59,504 bases of DNA from Candidatus Gallimonas merdigallinarum (GTDB taxonomy: Bacteria; Bacillota; Clostridia; Christensenellales; Borkfalkiaceae): positions 1 to 59,504 of the forward strand of contig CAJFFP010000005.1 in assembly GCA_904373325.1 (NCBI GenBank), read 5' to 3'. The notes beneath the pieces are model-generated. The model was not told where the DNA came from. It saw only the letters and a list, made by a program, of their open reading frames with translations, and did no database searches. The position numbers and the translations under genes are program-made. Shown here one piece after another: positions 1 through 8,482 of the stretch (within the stretch, counting starts at the first letter, position 1; each line of letters begins with the position of its first letter).

Positions 1-1030
1 AACCGATCGTCCCGCCCGTCGGCAACGAGGGGAGCGATTCTCGGAAGCGGACGCTCAGGGAAGTATCCTGCATAATTGTAAATTCATATTTGTCTCCCGT
101 CTGTTCCTCGCCGCCGACGGTAAAGCCGTCCGGCGCGCAGGATACCGTCTCTTCGGGGCGGAGCGACGAGGAAACGGACGCATAGGCAGAAAAGGAGAGT
201 TCGAGGGGCGTGCCCTTCTCAAAGCGGTGTTCGCCCGCGGAGAGGAATGCTCCGTCCGCGGTCGTCACTTGCCCGAGGCGTTCGTCGTAATCGAGGCAAA
301 GAAAAACGGGCTGACTTTCGGAGAGGTTTATGACTGCCCTGCCGTCGCCCGTGTATGTAAGCTGTATGATCGTGGGAGTGCCTGCGGCGGATGGGACGGT
401 GAGGTTCGAGCCGCTTTTTAAAATCTGTTCTTCGCCGTTGACGGTCGCGTGAATTTCTCCGCCGTCCGTTTCGACTGTAAGGAGTATATCTTTTTCGGTT
501 TGAAAAAGAAGGGTGAGCGCGCCGTCTGCATTTCTGCCCGTGAACGAGCCGTTTTCCGTCTGCCAGCCGTCCGAGGAGCGCCACACGCCTTCCTCCTGCG
601 TTTCGGTCATTGCATAGACGGAGATCGTCTCTTCCCGCTGTTCTCCGAGATAATGATAGGAGAGCGCAATGTCGAAAGAGCCCGTCTGCGTTCCGAAATT
701 CCAGCCGTAGCCGTACGGGGAGAGGTCCGTAATCGGCATATTCGGAACACCAATGCCCGCGTAAAGATCGGAGTATTCGTTAAAGCCGGATTCGGGGCAG
801 ACGAGGAGATACTCGTTTTCATTCTGCTGCAAATAATACGCGCCGTTTTCTTCGTCTGCGTGGAGCGTTCCGCCGTCGAACGAGGCGAGCGCGCCGTTGA
901 CGTAGAGCAGAAAGGGGGAGCTTTCCGCCTTTGCACGCAGCGGCGGAAGGGAAAGAATTGCCGCCGACAAAGTAAGCAGGGCGGTTGCGAACAGCGTTGC
1001 CGCAATCGCCCTGCCGAGGGGATGTTTCAT
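1..1030 (-). CDS. Secreted protein of unknown function, 3' part outside window
   Basis: An uninterrupted minus-strand frame runs from an ATG at 1030 to the window edge (343 codons, no stop), so the gene is partial at its C-terminus. An AGGAGG Shine-Dalgarno lies nine bases before the ATG. The protein begins MKHPLGRAIAATLFATALLT, a basic start followed by a hydrophobic stretch and an alanine-rich end (about residues 1-35), which is a Sec signal peptide by appearance. The remainder is rich in Gly, Thr, Ser, Glu and aromatic residues with alternating patterns expected of beta-sandwich extracellular domains. I recognise no catalytic motif. A TTGACA/TATACT promoter sits upstream. It is probably an exported surface or carbohydrate-related protein, but that is inference. 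Confidence 0.75.
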   Translation of the reverse strand, partial: MKHPLGRAIAATLFATALLTLSAAILSLPPLRAKAESSPFLLYVNGALASFDGGTLHADEENGAYYLQQNENEYLLVCPESGFNEYSDLYAGIGVPNMPITDLSPYGYGWNFGTQTGSFDIALSYHYLGEQREETISVYAMTETQEEGVWRSSDGWQTENGSFTGRNADGALTLLFQTEKDILLTVETDGGEIHATVNGEEQILKSGSNLTVPSAAGTPTIIQLTYTGDGRAVINLSESQPVFLCLDYDERLGQVTTADGAFLSAGEHRFEKGTPLELSFSAYASVSSSLRPEETVSCAPDGFTVGGEEQTGDKYEFTIMQDTSLSVRFRESLPSLPTGGTIG

Positions 1031-1071
1031 GCCGGTTTTCCTCCTGAAATGTATAAATTAAAAGTTAACTA

Positions 1072-1101
1072 AGTATATCAATTCCAACCCCGCCGTGTCA
1101 A
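1072..1101 (-). promoter_or_regulatory. SigA-type promoter for the secreted-protein gene
   Basis: Reading the minus strand, TTGACA (1101-1096) and TATACT (1077-1072) are separated by 18 bases, about 40 bases before the ATG at 1030. The palindrome AGTTAACT lies just downstream at 1063-1070 and could be an operator, which is speculative. Confidence 0.7.
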
Positions 1102-1296
1102 CTTAATCGATTTATCTGAATGTGAAATTTACGCTGAAAAGGGGATTTTTTCTGTTTCATATGACTGTAACCTGCCTTCGGCGCAGTCTTTTCCGATTCT
1201 CTCAAATCCTGCAAAAATCGCATAGAGCGGCAAAATTCGGCATATTATTTACTGTTGCGCCCGCGCCGACGGGGTGCGGGCAGAGTGGGGGATGCT

Positions 1297-1599
1297 ATGT
1301 CGAATCGCTATCATTGGAATTCCATTGCGGAGCGCGCGGAGGCGGAGGCGCACTATATGCTCGAAACGGGCTGCACCGTCCGCGCGTGCGCCGAGCAGTT
1401 CGGAACGAGCAAATCCACCGTCCATAAAGACGTGACCGAACGCCTCAGAAGGGAGAACGCACAGCTTTGGGCGGCAGTCAGAAAGGTGCTCGGCGTCAAT
1501 CTGAGAGAGCGGCACTTGCGCGGCGGCGACGCTACGCGGCGTATGTACGAAAAACGAAGGCGGGCAAGACTTGCAGCCGCAGACAAAGGGGGGAAGTAG
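1297..1599 (+). CDS. spoIIID: SpoIIID-like sporulation transcriptional regulator
   Basis: This 100-residue protein carries the SpoIIID hallmarks: a helix-turn-helix with the segment FGTSKSTVHKDVTERL (about residues 35-50) and a C-terminal basic region containing RHLRGGDATRRMYEKRR. In Bacillus, SpoIIID is a DNA-binding protein of the mother cell that activates and represses genes after sigma-E becomes active. Length is close to the usual 80-95 residues. I chose the ATG at 1297 rather than an in-frame ATG at 1255 because the family starts near here and a GGGGGA lies just before it. An upstream sequence CATATTAT (about 1232-1239) is a weak sigma-E -10 candidate. A GC hairpin follows the stop. 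Confidence 0.9.
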   Translation: MSNRYHWNSIAERAEAEAHYMLETGCTVRACAEQFGTSKSTVHKDVTERLRRENAQLWAAVRKVLGVNLRERHLRGGDATRRMYEKRRRARLAAADKGGK

Positions 1600-1608
1600 C
1601 GTTTTTCG

Positions 1609-1630
1609 GGCGCGCCGTTTACGGCGCGCC
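1609..1630 (+). terminator. Perfect 10-bp GC hairpin after spoIIID
   Basis: GGCGCGCCGT (1609-1618) and ACGGCGCGCC (1621-1630) pair perfectly across a TT loop ten bases after the stop. There is no T tract, so it may be a weak or factor-dependent terminator or a protective 3' hairpin. Confidence 0.5.
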
Positions 1631-1690
1631 TGATGTCTTGATATATCGTTGAAAAAGCTTACCGTTGTATATTTTTATGGATACACGGCT

Positions 1691-1882
1691 CTAATTTTTA
1701 CGTTCTTGCCATTTCGGACAAGCCGAAGTCATGGCAGGATTCACGTTACCCGTTCCCCGCGCCCCGATTTTACAAACGTGACCGGTATTCTCATACTCAA
1801 CAATGCTTCCTTTTAAAGCTGCCTTCCCGCCGAAAAATTGGCATGTGCAACAATATTTGCTTGTTTTTGAAATGGTGCTCAT
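1691..1882 (-). CDS. Small cysteine-rich protein, hypothetical
   Basis: A 63-residue protein with Cys at positions 11, 12, 14, 37 and 55 in an arrangement (CCTCQFF ... GHVCKIG ... SACPKWQ) resembling small Cys-box proteins that bind a metal. An alternative GTG start at 1894 exists, but that GTGAGG serves better as the Shine-Dalgarno for the ATG at 1882. It is the last gene of a three-gene minus-strand cassette behind a PD-(D/E)XK nuclease-like gene and a 55-residue gene, all with lower GC than the flanks. No function can be assigned; metal binding is inference. Confidence 0.6.
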   Translation of the reverse strand: MSTISKTSKYCCTCQFFGGKAALKGSIVEYENTGHVCKIGARGTGNVNPAMTSACPKWQERKN

Positions 1883-1899
1883 GATATACCTCACTTCAA

Positions 1900-2067
1900 T
1901 TATTTTCCTATCAGATCATAAAATTTGAATTGAGAAGTTTTTAATTTGTTTTGTGCCCATTGAACCACAAAGCTGCGATCACCGATTACAGTTTCGCTAA
2001 AAGCAGGACAGCCTGATTTATATGTCCCTTCATTAAGATAGTATCTGATCGACCATTTTTTTGTCAT
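1900..2067 (-). CDS. Very small hypothetical protein (55 aa) in nuclease cassette
   Basis: An ATG-to-TAA frame of 55 codons, beginning MTKKWSIRYYLNEGTYKSGC and ending FKFYDLIGK. It lies 17 bases downstream of the nuclease-like gene and 17 bases upstream of the Cys-rich gene, all on the minus strand, so the three are likely one transcript. A GGAAAT stands about nine bases before the start, a weak ribosome binding site. The composition is rich in aromatic and basic residues with no membrane segment. I do not recognise the family. The tight packing and intact frame support a real gene. Confidence 0.55.
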   Translation of the reverse strand: MTKKWSIRYYLNEGTYKSGCPAFSETVIGDRSFVVQWAQNKLKTSQFKFYDLIGK

Positions 2068-2084
2068 AACAAATTTCCATCAAT

Positions 2085-3110
2085 TTATTTCCAATCTTGC
2101 ATCAATTCAAGATAGTACCCGATGTATTCTTTGATTTTTTGAATAAAAGCGGATTCGTCCTTGACGGTTACATGATCCAAATAACCGATTTGCTTTGGAT
2201 AATATTTCTCTTTTCCGTTCCTGTTTTGCACCATTCCTTTTGTTGCAAACCGCCCGCCCTGCTTGATTTTTTCAATAAGTACCTGCTGCTGGGGGACGTC
2301 GGTTTCCGGCATGTCATAGCAAAGAAAACGGATGTTGATATTTCTTTTCGGGTATTGTTCGCTTACTGGCAGGCAATCTCTGCTGCGAATTTCAAGTTTA
2401 GGAACTATTTTATCGTATCCGCTTTTTTCAATACTCATATAAACATATGGATATTGACCGGCTTTTGTAACAAAGAACTTGCATTTATCCTGATATCCTT
2501 CTAAAAGTTGCGGTTTGACAGTCTTTTCAAAATAGGAGATCCATTTCAGATAGTCGATATGCGAGCCGTTGCTTTCAGGCATCTGTGTATTTTGCGTGGC
2601 GCGATACACATTGACAACATGTTCGGCAAATTGGCGCAGAATAAGATTGCCCGAATTTATGTATTTTTCAAAGAGAGGGAGGATCTCTTCAATGGAATAA
2701 ACACGCCATTTATTCGTATTTTTTGTATTATTTATTCTTGTTTTCTCGTTATCACTTATAATATCTGTTTTATAGAAAATTTTATAAATGCGGGCATACT
2801 CGTTTTCGCACCATTTGATGTGATTGTCGTAGTTGTCGAGTTGATTGTGCTCTTCGGAATATGTCTTATCCTCGATGAACAGCGCCGCTTTACGATCGTC
2901 TTTCAATGTTATCCATGCTGCAATATCTATATTGCACCACTGAGCAGTCGTATCCACGCGTTTGACTTCTTTCATATCGATCCCGCAGAACTCTTGCAAA
3001 AGATCGCCTGCGGCATCTTGAAGTTCGAGGTCGTCGTAATTTTCAAGCAGCCAACGCAAAAAGGCATCCTGTGAAAGTTCCCGCGTAGCAAAATCAAATA
3101 AGTTTTTCAT
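2085..3110 (-). CDS. PD-(D/E)XK nuclease-superfamily protein
   Basis: A 341-residue protein opening with NLFDFATRELSQDAFLRWLL, the N-terminal signature of a widespread PD-(D/E)XK nuclease-like family. The predicted metal-binding core is D62 (in CNIDIAAW) followed by E80-D81-K82 (in LFIEDKTYSEEH). The middle and C-terminal parts have no recognised domain. The start is set at the ATG at 3110, with AGAGG about 12 bases upstream; the frame extends further 5' but overlaps a clear promoter. Base composition is visibly AT-richer than neighbouring genes, with AT-ending codons such as AAA, AAT and ATA, suggesting horizontal acquisition. Role is unknown; defence against foreign DNA is a reasonable hypothesis only. 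Confidence 0.8.
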   Translation of the reverse strand: MKNLFDFATRELSQDAFLRWLLENYDDLELQDAAGDLLQEFCGIDMKEVKRVDTTAQWCNIDIAAWITLKDDRKAALFIEDKTYSEEHNQLDNYDNHIKWCENEYARIYKIFYKTDIISDNEKTRINNTKNTNKWRVYSIEEILPLFEKYINSGNLILRQFAEHVVNVYRATQNTQMPESNGSHIDYLKWISYFEKTVKPQLLEGYQDKCKFFVTKAGQYPYVYMSIEKSGYDKIVPKLEIRSRDCLPVSEQYPKRNINIRFLCYDMPETDVPQQQVLIEKIKQGGRFATKGMVQNRNGKEKYYPKQIGYLDHVTVKDESAFIQKIKEYIGYYLELMQDWK

Positions 3111-3144
3111 CTTGATAAATGACCTCTGAAATTGACTGATATCT

Positions 3145-3173
3145 ATTATAACATGCTTTCCCAATGTTGTCAA
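3145..3173 (-). promoter_or_regulatory. Consensus SigA promoter for the nuclease cassette
   Basis: On the minus strand TTGACA (3173-3168) and TATAAT (3150-3145) are separated by exactly 17 bases, a perfect housekeeping promoter 35 bases before the ATG at 3110. It implies steady expression of the cassette. Confidence 0.85.
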
Positions 3174-3303
3174 TACCGATACCTTGTTTTGGTTTTTCAC
3201 ATATCTTTATTGACAACGCCGTTCCGTCGTTGCGGTTATTCTGTTGACGCTTATCGGGGAAAATAAAAATGGGTCGGGCAAAGGCGGCGTATAGCGTAAA
3301 ATC

Positions 3304-3335
3304 ATGCGGGAAACGGAAATTTTTCCGCATTTTTT
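3304..3335 (+). terminator. Hairpin with T tail upstream of the activase promoter
   Basis: ATGCGG (3304-3309) pairs with CCGCAT (3325-3330), extended by GAAA with TTTT, then five T. It has terminator form, but no plus-strand gene is seen directly upstream; it may insulate the next promoter. Confidence 0.4.
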
Positions 3336-3348
3336 CGTGTTCGTTGCC

Positions 3349-3377
3349 TTGTCAGTTTCGGGCGATTGTGCTATAAT
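3349..3377 (+). promoter_or_regulatory. SigA promoter of the activase operon
   Basis: TTGTCA (3349-3354), 17-base spacer, TATAAT (3372-3377), 20 bases before the start codon at 3398. Confidence 0.85.
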
Positions 3378-3397
3378 AAACCAAAGAGAGAAAAACC

Positions 3398-6331
3398 ATG
3401 GCAAAATTACTCGGAATTGATGTTGGATCCACCACCGTGAAGGTATGCGTGCTCGGAGAGGACGGGAAGATTCTGTACTCTTCGTATGTGCGCCACTATT
3501 CGCGCGTCAAGGAATGCGTGTTGGGCGAACTCGAAAAGATCCGCCCGCTTTCCGATACCTTTCAGGCGTGCATCACGGGTTCTGCGGGACTCGGGATCGC
3601 CCAGCGCGGACACATTCCCTTCGTGCAGGAGGTTCAGGCGGCGTACGGCGCGATCCGCAAGCTCTATCCCGATACGGACGTGGCGGTGGAACTCGGCGGC
3701 GAGGACGCGAAGATCATTTTCGTGACGGGCGGCACGGAGCAGCGCATGAACGGAAGCTGCGCGGGCGGCACGGGCGCGTTCATCGACCAGATGGCGACGC
3801 TGCTCAATCTTACCGTGGAGGAAATGGACGCGCTCGCGCTCAAAGCCGAACGCGTATATCCCATTGCCTCGCGGTGCGGCGTGTTCGCGAAGTCGGATAT
3901 TCAGCCCCTCCTCAACCAAGGGGCAAGCAAGGCGGATATTTCCGCTTCCATCTTTCAGGCGGTCGTCGATCAGACCGTCTCGGGTCTCGCGCAGGGGCGC
4001 AGGATCAAGGGGAAGGTGCTCTTCCTTGGCGGACCGCTCTTCTTTTTGAAATCGCTCCGAAAGGCGTTCAAGACGACGCTGAAACTCGACGACGAACACG
4101 CGATCTTCCCCGATACCGCGCCCTGTTTTATGTCGATCGGCGCGGCAATGTACGCGAGCGAGGTCAAGGCGGAGACGCTCGACAGCCTTGCGGCGCGCCT
4201 CTCCGTGCTCTCGGACGGCGACAGCATCGCGGTGGGAGAACCGCTCTTCCGCTCGCAGGAAGAATACAGCGAATTTATCTCCCGTCATATGCGGAGCGAT
4301 CTGGAATTTGAGGATATTCTCAGATACAGGGGAGACGCCTACCTCGGCATCGACTCGGGTTCGACGACGACCAAACTCATGCTCATCACGCCCGACTGCA
4401 AGATCCTGTATTCGCACTACCAGACGAACAACGGGCAGCCGCTCGACATCGTCGTGCAGCGTATCCGCGAAATTTACTCGCTCATCGGCGACCGCGTGAC
4501 CATCCGCGGCGCGTGCGTGACGGGGTACGGCGAGGACATGATGCGCGCGGCGCTCAAAATCGACTTCGGCGTCGTGGAGACGATGGCGCACTTCAAGGCG
4601 GCACTCCACTTCAATCCCGAAGTGGATTTCATCATCGACATCGGCGGGCAGGACATCAAGTGCTTTAAGGTGAAAAACCGCGCCATCGATTCCATCATGC
4701 TCAACGAGGCTTGCTCCTCGGGGTGCGGTTCGTTCATTCAGACGTTTGCAAAGGCGATGGGTATGGAGATCGAGGAGTTCTCCCGCCTCGGGCTGTTTGC
4801 AAAACACCCCGTCGAACTCGGTTCGCGCTGTACGGTGTTCATGAACAGTTCTGTCAAACAGGCGCAGAAAGAGGGCGCGAGCGTGGAGGATATTTCCGCG
4901 GGACTTTCCTCGTCCATCGTCAAAAACGCCATTTACAAAGTCATCCGCGCCCGCACGCCCGACGAGCTGGGCAATCATATCGTCGTGCAGGGCGGCACGT
5001 TCCTCAACGACGCGGTGCTGCGCTCCTTTGAAAAGGAGACGGGCAAGGAAGTCATCCGTCCCGCCATTGCGGGGCTGATGGGCGCGTTCGGCGCGGCGCT
5101 GTACGCCAAGGAGAACACGTCCGATAATACGCTTCTGAGCACGCTTGCCTCCGAAGCAGAGTTGAACGCCTTCTCCTATTCGTCGCGTTCCGTCACCTGC
5201 AAGGGGTGTACGTCGCACTGCAACGTGAACGTGCTCACCTTCTCGGACGGCCGCCGCTTCGTCTCGGGGAATAAATGCGAGCGCGGCGCGGGACTTCCCA
5301 AACCCAAGGATCTGCCCGATATTTATTCCTTTAAGTACGAAAAACTGCTCTCCATGCCCGACGCGGACGCGAAGGGGGAGCGCGGAACGGTGGGGCTTCC
5401 CGTGCAGCTCGTCATGTTCGAGCAGCTCCCGCTCTGGACGACGTTCTTTGAAACGTGCGGCTTCAAGGTGCAGCTCTCCGACCGCAGCTCGCGCGAGCTG
5501 TACTTCCGCGGACAGCACACCGTGGCTTCGGATACCGCTTGCTATCCCGCCAAGCTCATGCACGGGCATATCGAGTCTCTGCTGGATAAGGGGGTGGATT
5601 TCATTTTCTATCCCTGCGAGAGCTATAACCTCGACGAGCACGATTCCGTCAATCACTATAACTGCCCCGTGGTGGCGTACTATCCCGAACTTCTGAAAGC
5701 GAACAACGAGCGGCTCAACGATGACAACCTCATCATGCCCTATCTTGACCCCAACAGCGAAAAGACGACGGTCAGAACGCTGCACCGCGCGCTGAAAAAA
5801 TACAAACTTCCCGCCTCGCTCATCAGAAGGGCGTACCGCGCGGGGCTGGAACGCATGGAGGCGTATCACGCGCTCGTGGTGGAAGAGGGGCGGAAGATCC
5901 TCGCCCGCGCCGAGCATGAGGACCGTCAGGTCATCGTGCTTGCGGGCAGACCCTACCACGCCGATCCCGAGATCAACCACGGCATTTCCAAACTGCTCAA
6001 TTCGCTGGGGCTTGCCGTCCTCTCCGAGGACGCCGTGTTCGAGGAAGGAAACTACGTTAAAGTCAACGTGCTCAATCAGTGGACGTACCATGCCCGCCTG
6101 TATCGGGCGGCGGAGTTCGTCACGCACAGGAAGAACGTCAACCTCGTGCAGCTCGTCTCCTTCGGGTGCGGCATCGACGCGATCACCACCGACGAAGTCC
6201 GCGCGATCTTGGAGGGGAGCGGAAAACTGTACACGCAGATCAAGATCGACGAAATCAACAATCTCGGCGTTGTCAAAATCAGGCTGCGCTCCATGCTCGC
6301 CGCCATTGAGGAGCAAAACAGAAGATCATGA
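3398..6331 (+). CDS. Acyl-CoA dehydratase activase-related protein, large N-terminal half
   Basis: A 977-residue protein with two tandem ASKHA/BcrAD-BadFG ATPase domains (about residues 3-255 and 314-570), each opening with a phosphate-binding loop (GIDVGSTTVK, GIDSGSTTTK). Each keeps the cysteine pair that in HgdC-type activases holds an inter-subunit [4Fe-4S] cluster: GSCAGGTG near 121 with SRCGVF near 161, and NEACSSGCGSF near 437 with SRCTVF near 476. A further cysteine motif TCKGCTSHC (about 601-609) and NKCERG follow, then a DUF2229-like region. Related proteins in many Clostridia are single chains of about 1400 residues; here the C-terminal part is the next gene, overlapping by four bases. 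Its substrate is unknown. Confidence 0.9.
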   Translation: MAKLLGIDVGSTTVKVCVLGEDGKILYSSYVRHYSRVKECVLGELEKIRPLSDTFQACITGSAGLGIAQRGHIPFVQEVQAAYGAIRKLYPDTDVAVELGGEDAKIIFVTGGTEQRMNGSCAGGTGAFIDQMATLLNLTVEEMDALALKAERVYPIASRCGVFAKSDIQPLLNQGASKADISASIFQAVVDQTVSGLAQGRRIKGKVLFLGGPLFFLKSLRKAFKTTLKLDDEHAIFPDTAPCFMSIGAAMYASEVKAETLDSLAARLSVLSDGDSIAVGEPLFRSQEEYSEFISRHMRSDLEFEDILRYRGDAYLGIDSGSTTTKLMLITPDCKILYSHYQTNNGQPLDIVVQRIREIYSLIGDRVTIRGACVTGYGEDMMRAALKIDFGVVETMAHFKAALHFNPEVDFIIDIGGQDIKCFKVKNRAIDSIMLNEACSSGCGSFIQTFAKAMGMEIEEFSRLGLFAKHPVELGSRCTVFMNSSVKQAQKEGASVEDISAGLSSSIVKNAIYKVIRARTPDELGNHIVVQGGTFLNDAVLRSFEKETGKEVIRPAIAGLMGAFGAALYAKENTSDNTLLSTLASEAELNAFSYSSRSVTCKGCTSHCNVNVLTFSDGRRFVSGNKCERGAGLPKPKDLPDIYSFKYEKLLSMPDADAKGERGTVGLPVQLVMFEQLPLWTTFFETCGFKVQLSDRSSRELYFRGQHTVASDTACYPAKLMHGHIESLLDKGVDFIFYPCESYNLDEHDSVNHYNCPVVAYYPELLKANNERLNDDNLIMPYLDPNSEKTTVRTLHRALKKYKLPASLIRRAYRAGLERMEAYHALVVEEGRKILARAEHEDRQVIVLAGRPYHADPEINHGISKLLNSLGLAVLSEDAVFEEGNYVKVNVLNQWTYHARLYRAAEFVTHRKNVNLVQLVSFGCGIDAITTDEVRAILEGSGKLYTQIKIDEINNLGVVKIRLRSMLAAIEEQNRRS

Positions 6332-7611
6332 AAGAAAAAATCACTCCTGAAAAACCGACGGTGGACTTCACTGATCACTTCCCCGTCTTTACGGCGGAAA
6401 TGAAGCGGACGCATACCATTCTCGTTCCCGATATGCTCCCGTGGCATTTCGATTTGCTGATACACGTCATGCGCCGCGCGGGGTATAAGGTGGAGGTTCT
6501 CCACAACGAGGGGCGCGCCGTCATCGACGAGGGCTTGAAGCACGTCCATAACGATACCTGCTTCCCTGCGCTCTGCGTCATCGGGCAGTATCTGGACGCC
6601 TTGAAGAGCGGAAAATACGACCCCGAACACACCGCCGTGCTCATTACGCAGTCGGGCGGCGGTTGCCGCGCCAGCAACTATATTCCGCTCATCCGCAAGG
6701 CGCTCAAAGCGGAGTTCCCGAGCGTACCCGTGCTTTCGCTCAACTTTTCGGGGCTGGAAAAGGGCAATTCGTTGCAGCTTTCCGTCTCCGAATTTATCAA
6801 ACTTGCGTATTCCATCTTCTACGGCGACCTCGTCATGACCTGTTACAATCAGACCAAGCCCTACGAGCTGACGGAAGGGGACGCCGCAAAAGCGCGCGTC
6901 GAATGCGTGGAGAAGATGAAGGCGGCGCTGGACGACGGGTCGTTCAAAAAACTCAAAAAGTGCGCAAAATATATTCTCAACGCCTTCGCCGCCGTTCAGG
7001 TGAGCGGGGAAGAGAAAGTGAAAGTGGGCATTGTGGGCGAGATTTACGTCAAGTATTCGCCGCTCGGCAATTCGCATCTGGAAGATTTTCTGCTTTCCGA
7101 GGGCTGCGAGCCCGTCGTGCCTGCGCTCATGGACTTTATTTTGTACTGCGTCATCAACACCGTGAACGACGCGAAGTTTTACGGGCAGAAACGCCTGATG
7201 GCGGTCGCGTTCCGAATCGTCTATCGGTGGCTGTACGGCAAACAGAAAAAAATCATCCGTCTCATGAAAAAACAGGGCAGGTTCGAGCCGCTGCACGACT
7301 TTGAACACCTCAGAAGGTGCGCCGATCAGGTCATCAATCAGGGCGTGAAGATGGGCGAGGGCTGGCTGATCCCCGCCGAGATGGCTGCGCTTGCCGAAAC
7401 GGGTACGGAAAACATTGTCTGCGCCCAGCCGTTCGGCTGCCTGCCCAACCACATTGCGGGAAAGGGCGCGGTCCGCGCGGTCAAAATGCTGCACGAAAAC
7501 GTGAATATCGTCCCCGTCGATTACGACCCTTCGGCAACGCGGGTCAATCAGGAAAACCGCATCAAACTCATGCTCGCCACCGCGCGGGAAAACATGAAAA
7601 ACAGGAAGTAA
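6328..7611 (+). CDS. Acyl-CoA dehydratase activase-related protein, C-terminal partner
   Basis: A 427-residue protein matching the C-terminal part of the large acyl-CoA dehydratase activase-related proteins, with resemblance to HgdB/HgdC-type 2-hydroxyacyl-CoA dehydratase subunits. It contains Cys residues in NDTCFPALCVIG and SGGGCRASNY that could ligate an iron-sulfur cluster. Its ATG overlaps the preceding TGA (ATGA), so the two chains are probably translated together in equal amounts and form a complex. A strong terminator follows directly, making this a two-gene operon. What reaction the pair energises is not evident, since no dehydratase subunit genes are adjacent. Confidence 0.85.
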   Translation: MKEKITPEKPTVDFTDHFPVFTAEMKRTHTILVPDMLPWHFDLLIHVMRRAGYKVEVLHNEGRAVIDEGLKHVHNDTCFPALCVIGQYLDALKSGKYDPEHTAVLITQSGGGCRASNYIPLIRKALKAEFPSVPVLSLNFSGLEKGNSLQLSVSEFIKLAYSIFYGDLVMTCYNQTKPYELTEGDAAKARVECVEKMKAALDDGSFKKLKKCAKYILNAFAAVQVSGEEKVKVGIVGEIYVKYSPLGNSHLEDFLLSEGCEPVVPALMDFILYCVINTVNDAKFYGQKRLMAVAFRIVYRWLYGKQKKIIRLMKKQGRFEPLHDFEHLRRCADQVINQGVKMGEGWLIPAEMAALAETGTENIVCAQPFGCLPNHIAGKGAVRAVKMLHENVNIVPVDYDPSATRVNQENRIKLMLATARENMKNRK

Positions 7612-7616
7612 CAAAG

Positions 7617-7645
7617 GAGCGTTCGGAGGCGAACGCTCTTTTCTT
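7617..7645 (+). terminator. Intrinsic terminator of the activase operon
   Basis: GAGCGTTCG (7617-7625) and CGAACGCTC (7630-7638) form a perfect 9-bp stem with a GAGG loop, followed by TTTTCTTT. Confidence 0.92.
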
Positions 7646-7731
7646 TATACAAATATCAGAACGGCGTGGGGGGATTTGCACAGCTAATAGGCGGCATAGG
7701 GAATTATTATGGCTGTTCCGCGCGCAGTCGC

Positions 7732-7760
7732 TTGAAAAAAAGATCGCAAGATGATACAAT
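7732..7760 (+). promoter_or_regulatory. SigA promoter upstream of the bitopic membrane-protein gene
   Basis: TTGAAA (7732-7737), 17 bases, TACAAT (7755-7760). It overlaps the longer in-frame start at 7751 and so supports the downstream ATG at 7820. Confidence 0.75.
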
Positions 7761-7819
7761 CGAAGAAAGTTATCGCGGTGCGTCCGACGCGCGCTGCGGA
7801 AGAGGAGAGAGGAAACAGT

Positions 7820-8473
7820 ATGGAAAAGAACGCCGCTTCGGTGGAAACTGTACAGACTGCGGACGCATCGCCCGCCGTCGTCGATTTCTTTCAGGGGAGG
7901 CAGCGCGCGCTGTGGATCGCGGCTCTTGCGATCTCCTTTGCGATCGCTGCCGCAGGGATCGCGCTCGCCTTTTCTCTGCCGCCCCGCGGCGCGGAAGGAG
8001 ATTACACGCTCAATATTATTCTCGCCGTATTCGGCTTTCCGGGACTTGGCGTCTTTCTCGTATGCGTGATGACGGCGAAAATGCGCACGTCGAAGTGGGT
8101 CGCCGACGGCGTCGGCGTAAGCTATTACTGCTTCGGCAGAAAGACGATGGCGCTCTCGTGGAAGGAGATGAAGGAAGCCGGATATTTGAAAATCGCAAAT
8201 CCGCGTACGCACGTTACGGCGTACTATCTGTATTGGACGACGGAGGAGCTGATGTCCGCCTGCCGCGATTTTATCAGGGGCGGCGTCATGGAGCATAAGC
8301 CCAAATATCTCGGCAGATACAACCGCCGCAAGGGGAGCATTATTCTCTATGCCATTGATCCTTACGACCCTGCGAACGATCCGCTCGTGACGTTCACGCA
8401 GGCGCATTACCCGCATCAGCTGAAAAATCCGAAGGTGCTCGGATTTGCCGAGGAAGCCGCAAAGGAACAGTAG
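7820..8473 (+). CDS. Membrane protein with two N-terminal TM helices, hypothetical
   Basis: A 217-residue protein beginning MEKNAASVETV. Two hydrophobic helices (about residues 31-52 and 62-84) are joined by a short loop and followed by a soluble C-terminal region. The pattern of two helices then a segment like KWVADGVGVSYYCFGRKTMALSWKEM resembles bacterial PH-domain (bPH) membrane proteins, in which a short beta-rich domain follows a TM pair; this is a tentative match. GAGGAGAGAGGA precedes the ATG. The gene is monocistronic, with its own promoter and a GC-rich hairpin after the stop. Function unknown. Confidence 0.75.
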   Translation: MEKNAASVETVQTADASPAVVDFFQGRQRALWIAALAISFAIAAAGIALAFSLPPRGAEGDYTLNIILAVFGFPGLGVFLVCVMTAKMRTSKWVADGVGVSYYCFGRKTMALSWKEMKEAGYLKIANPRTHVTAYYLYWTTEELMSACRDFIRGGVMEHKPKYLGRYNRRKGSIILYAIDPYDPANDPLVTFTQAHYPHQLKNPKVLGFAEEAAKEQ

Positions 8474-8482
8474 GACAAATCG

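Noticed and set aside
3407-6316. A 969-codon minus-strand frame opposite the activase gene
   Set aside because: It is an antisense shadow of a GC-rich gene; the plus strand has clear domains, a promoter and a start, while the minus product is Arg/His/Glu-rich with no motif.
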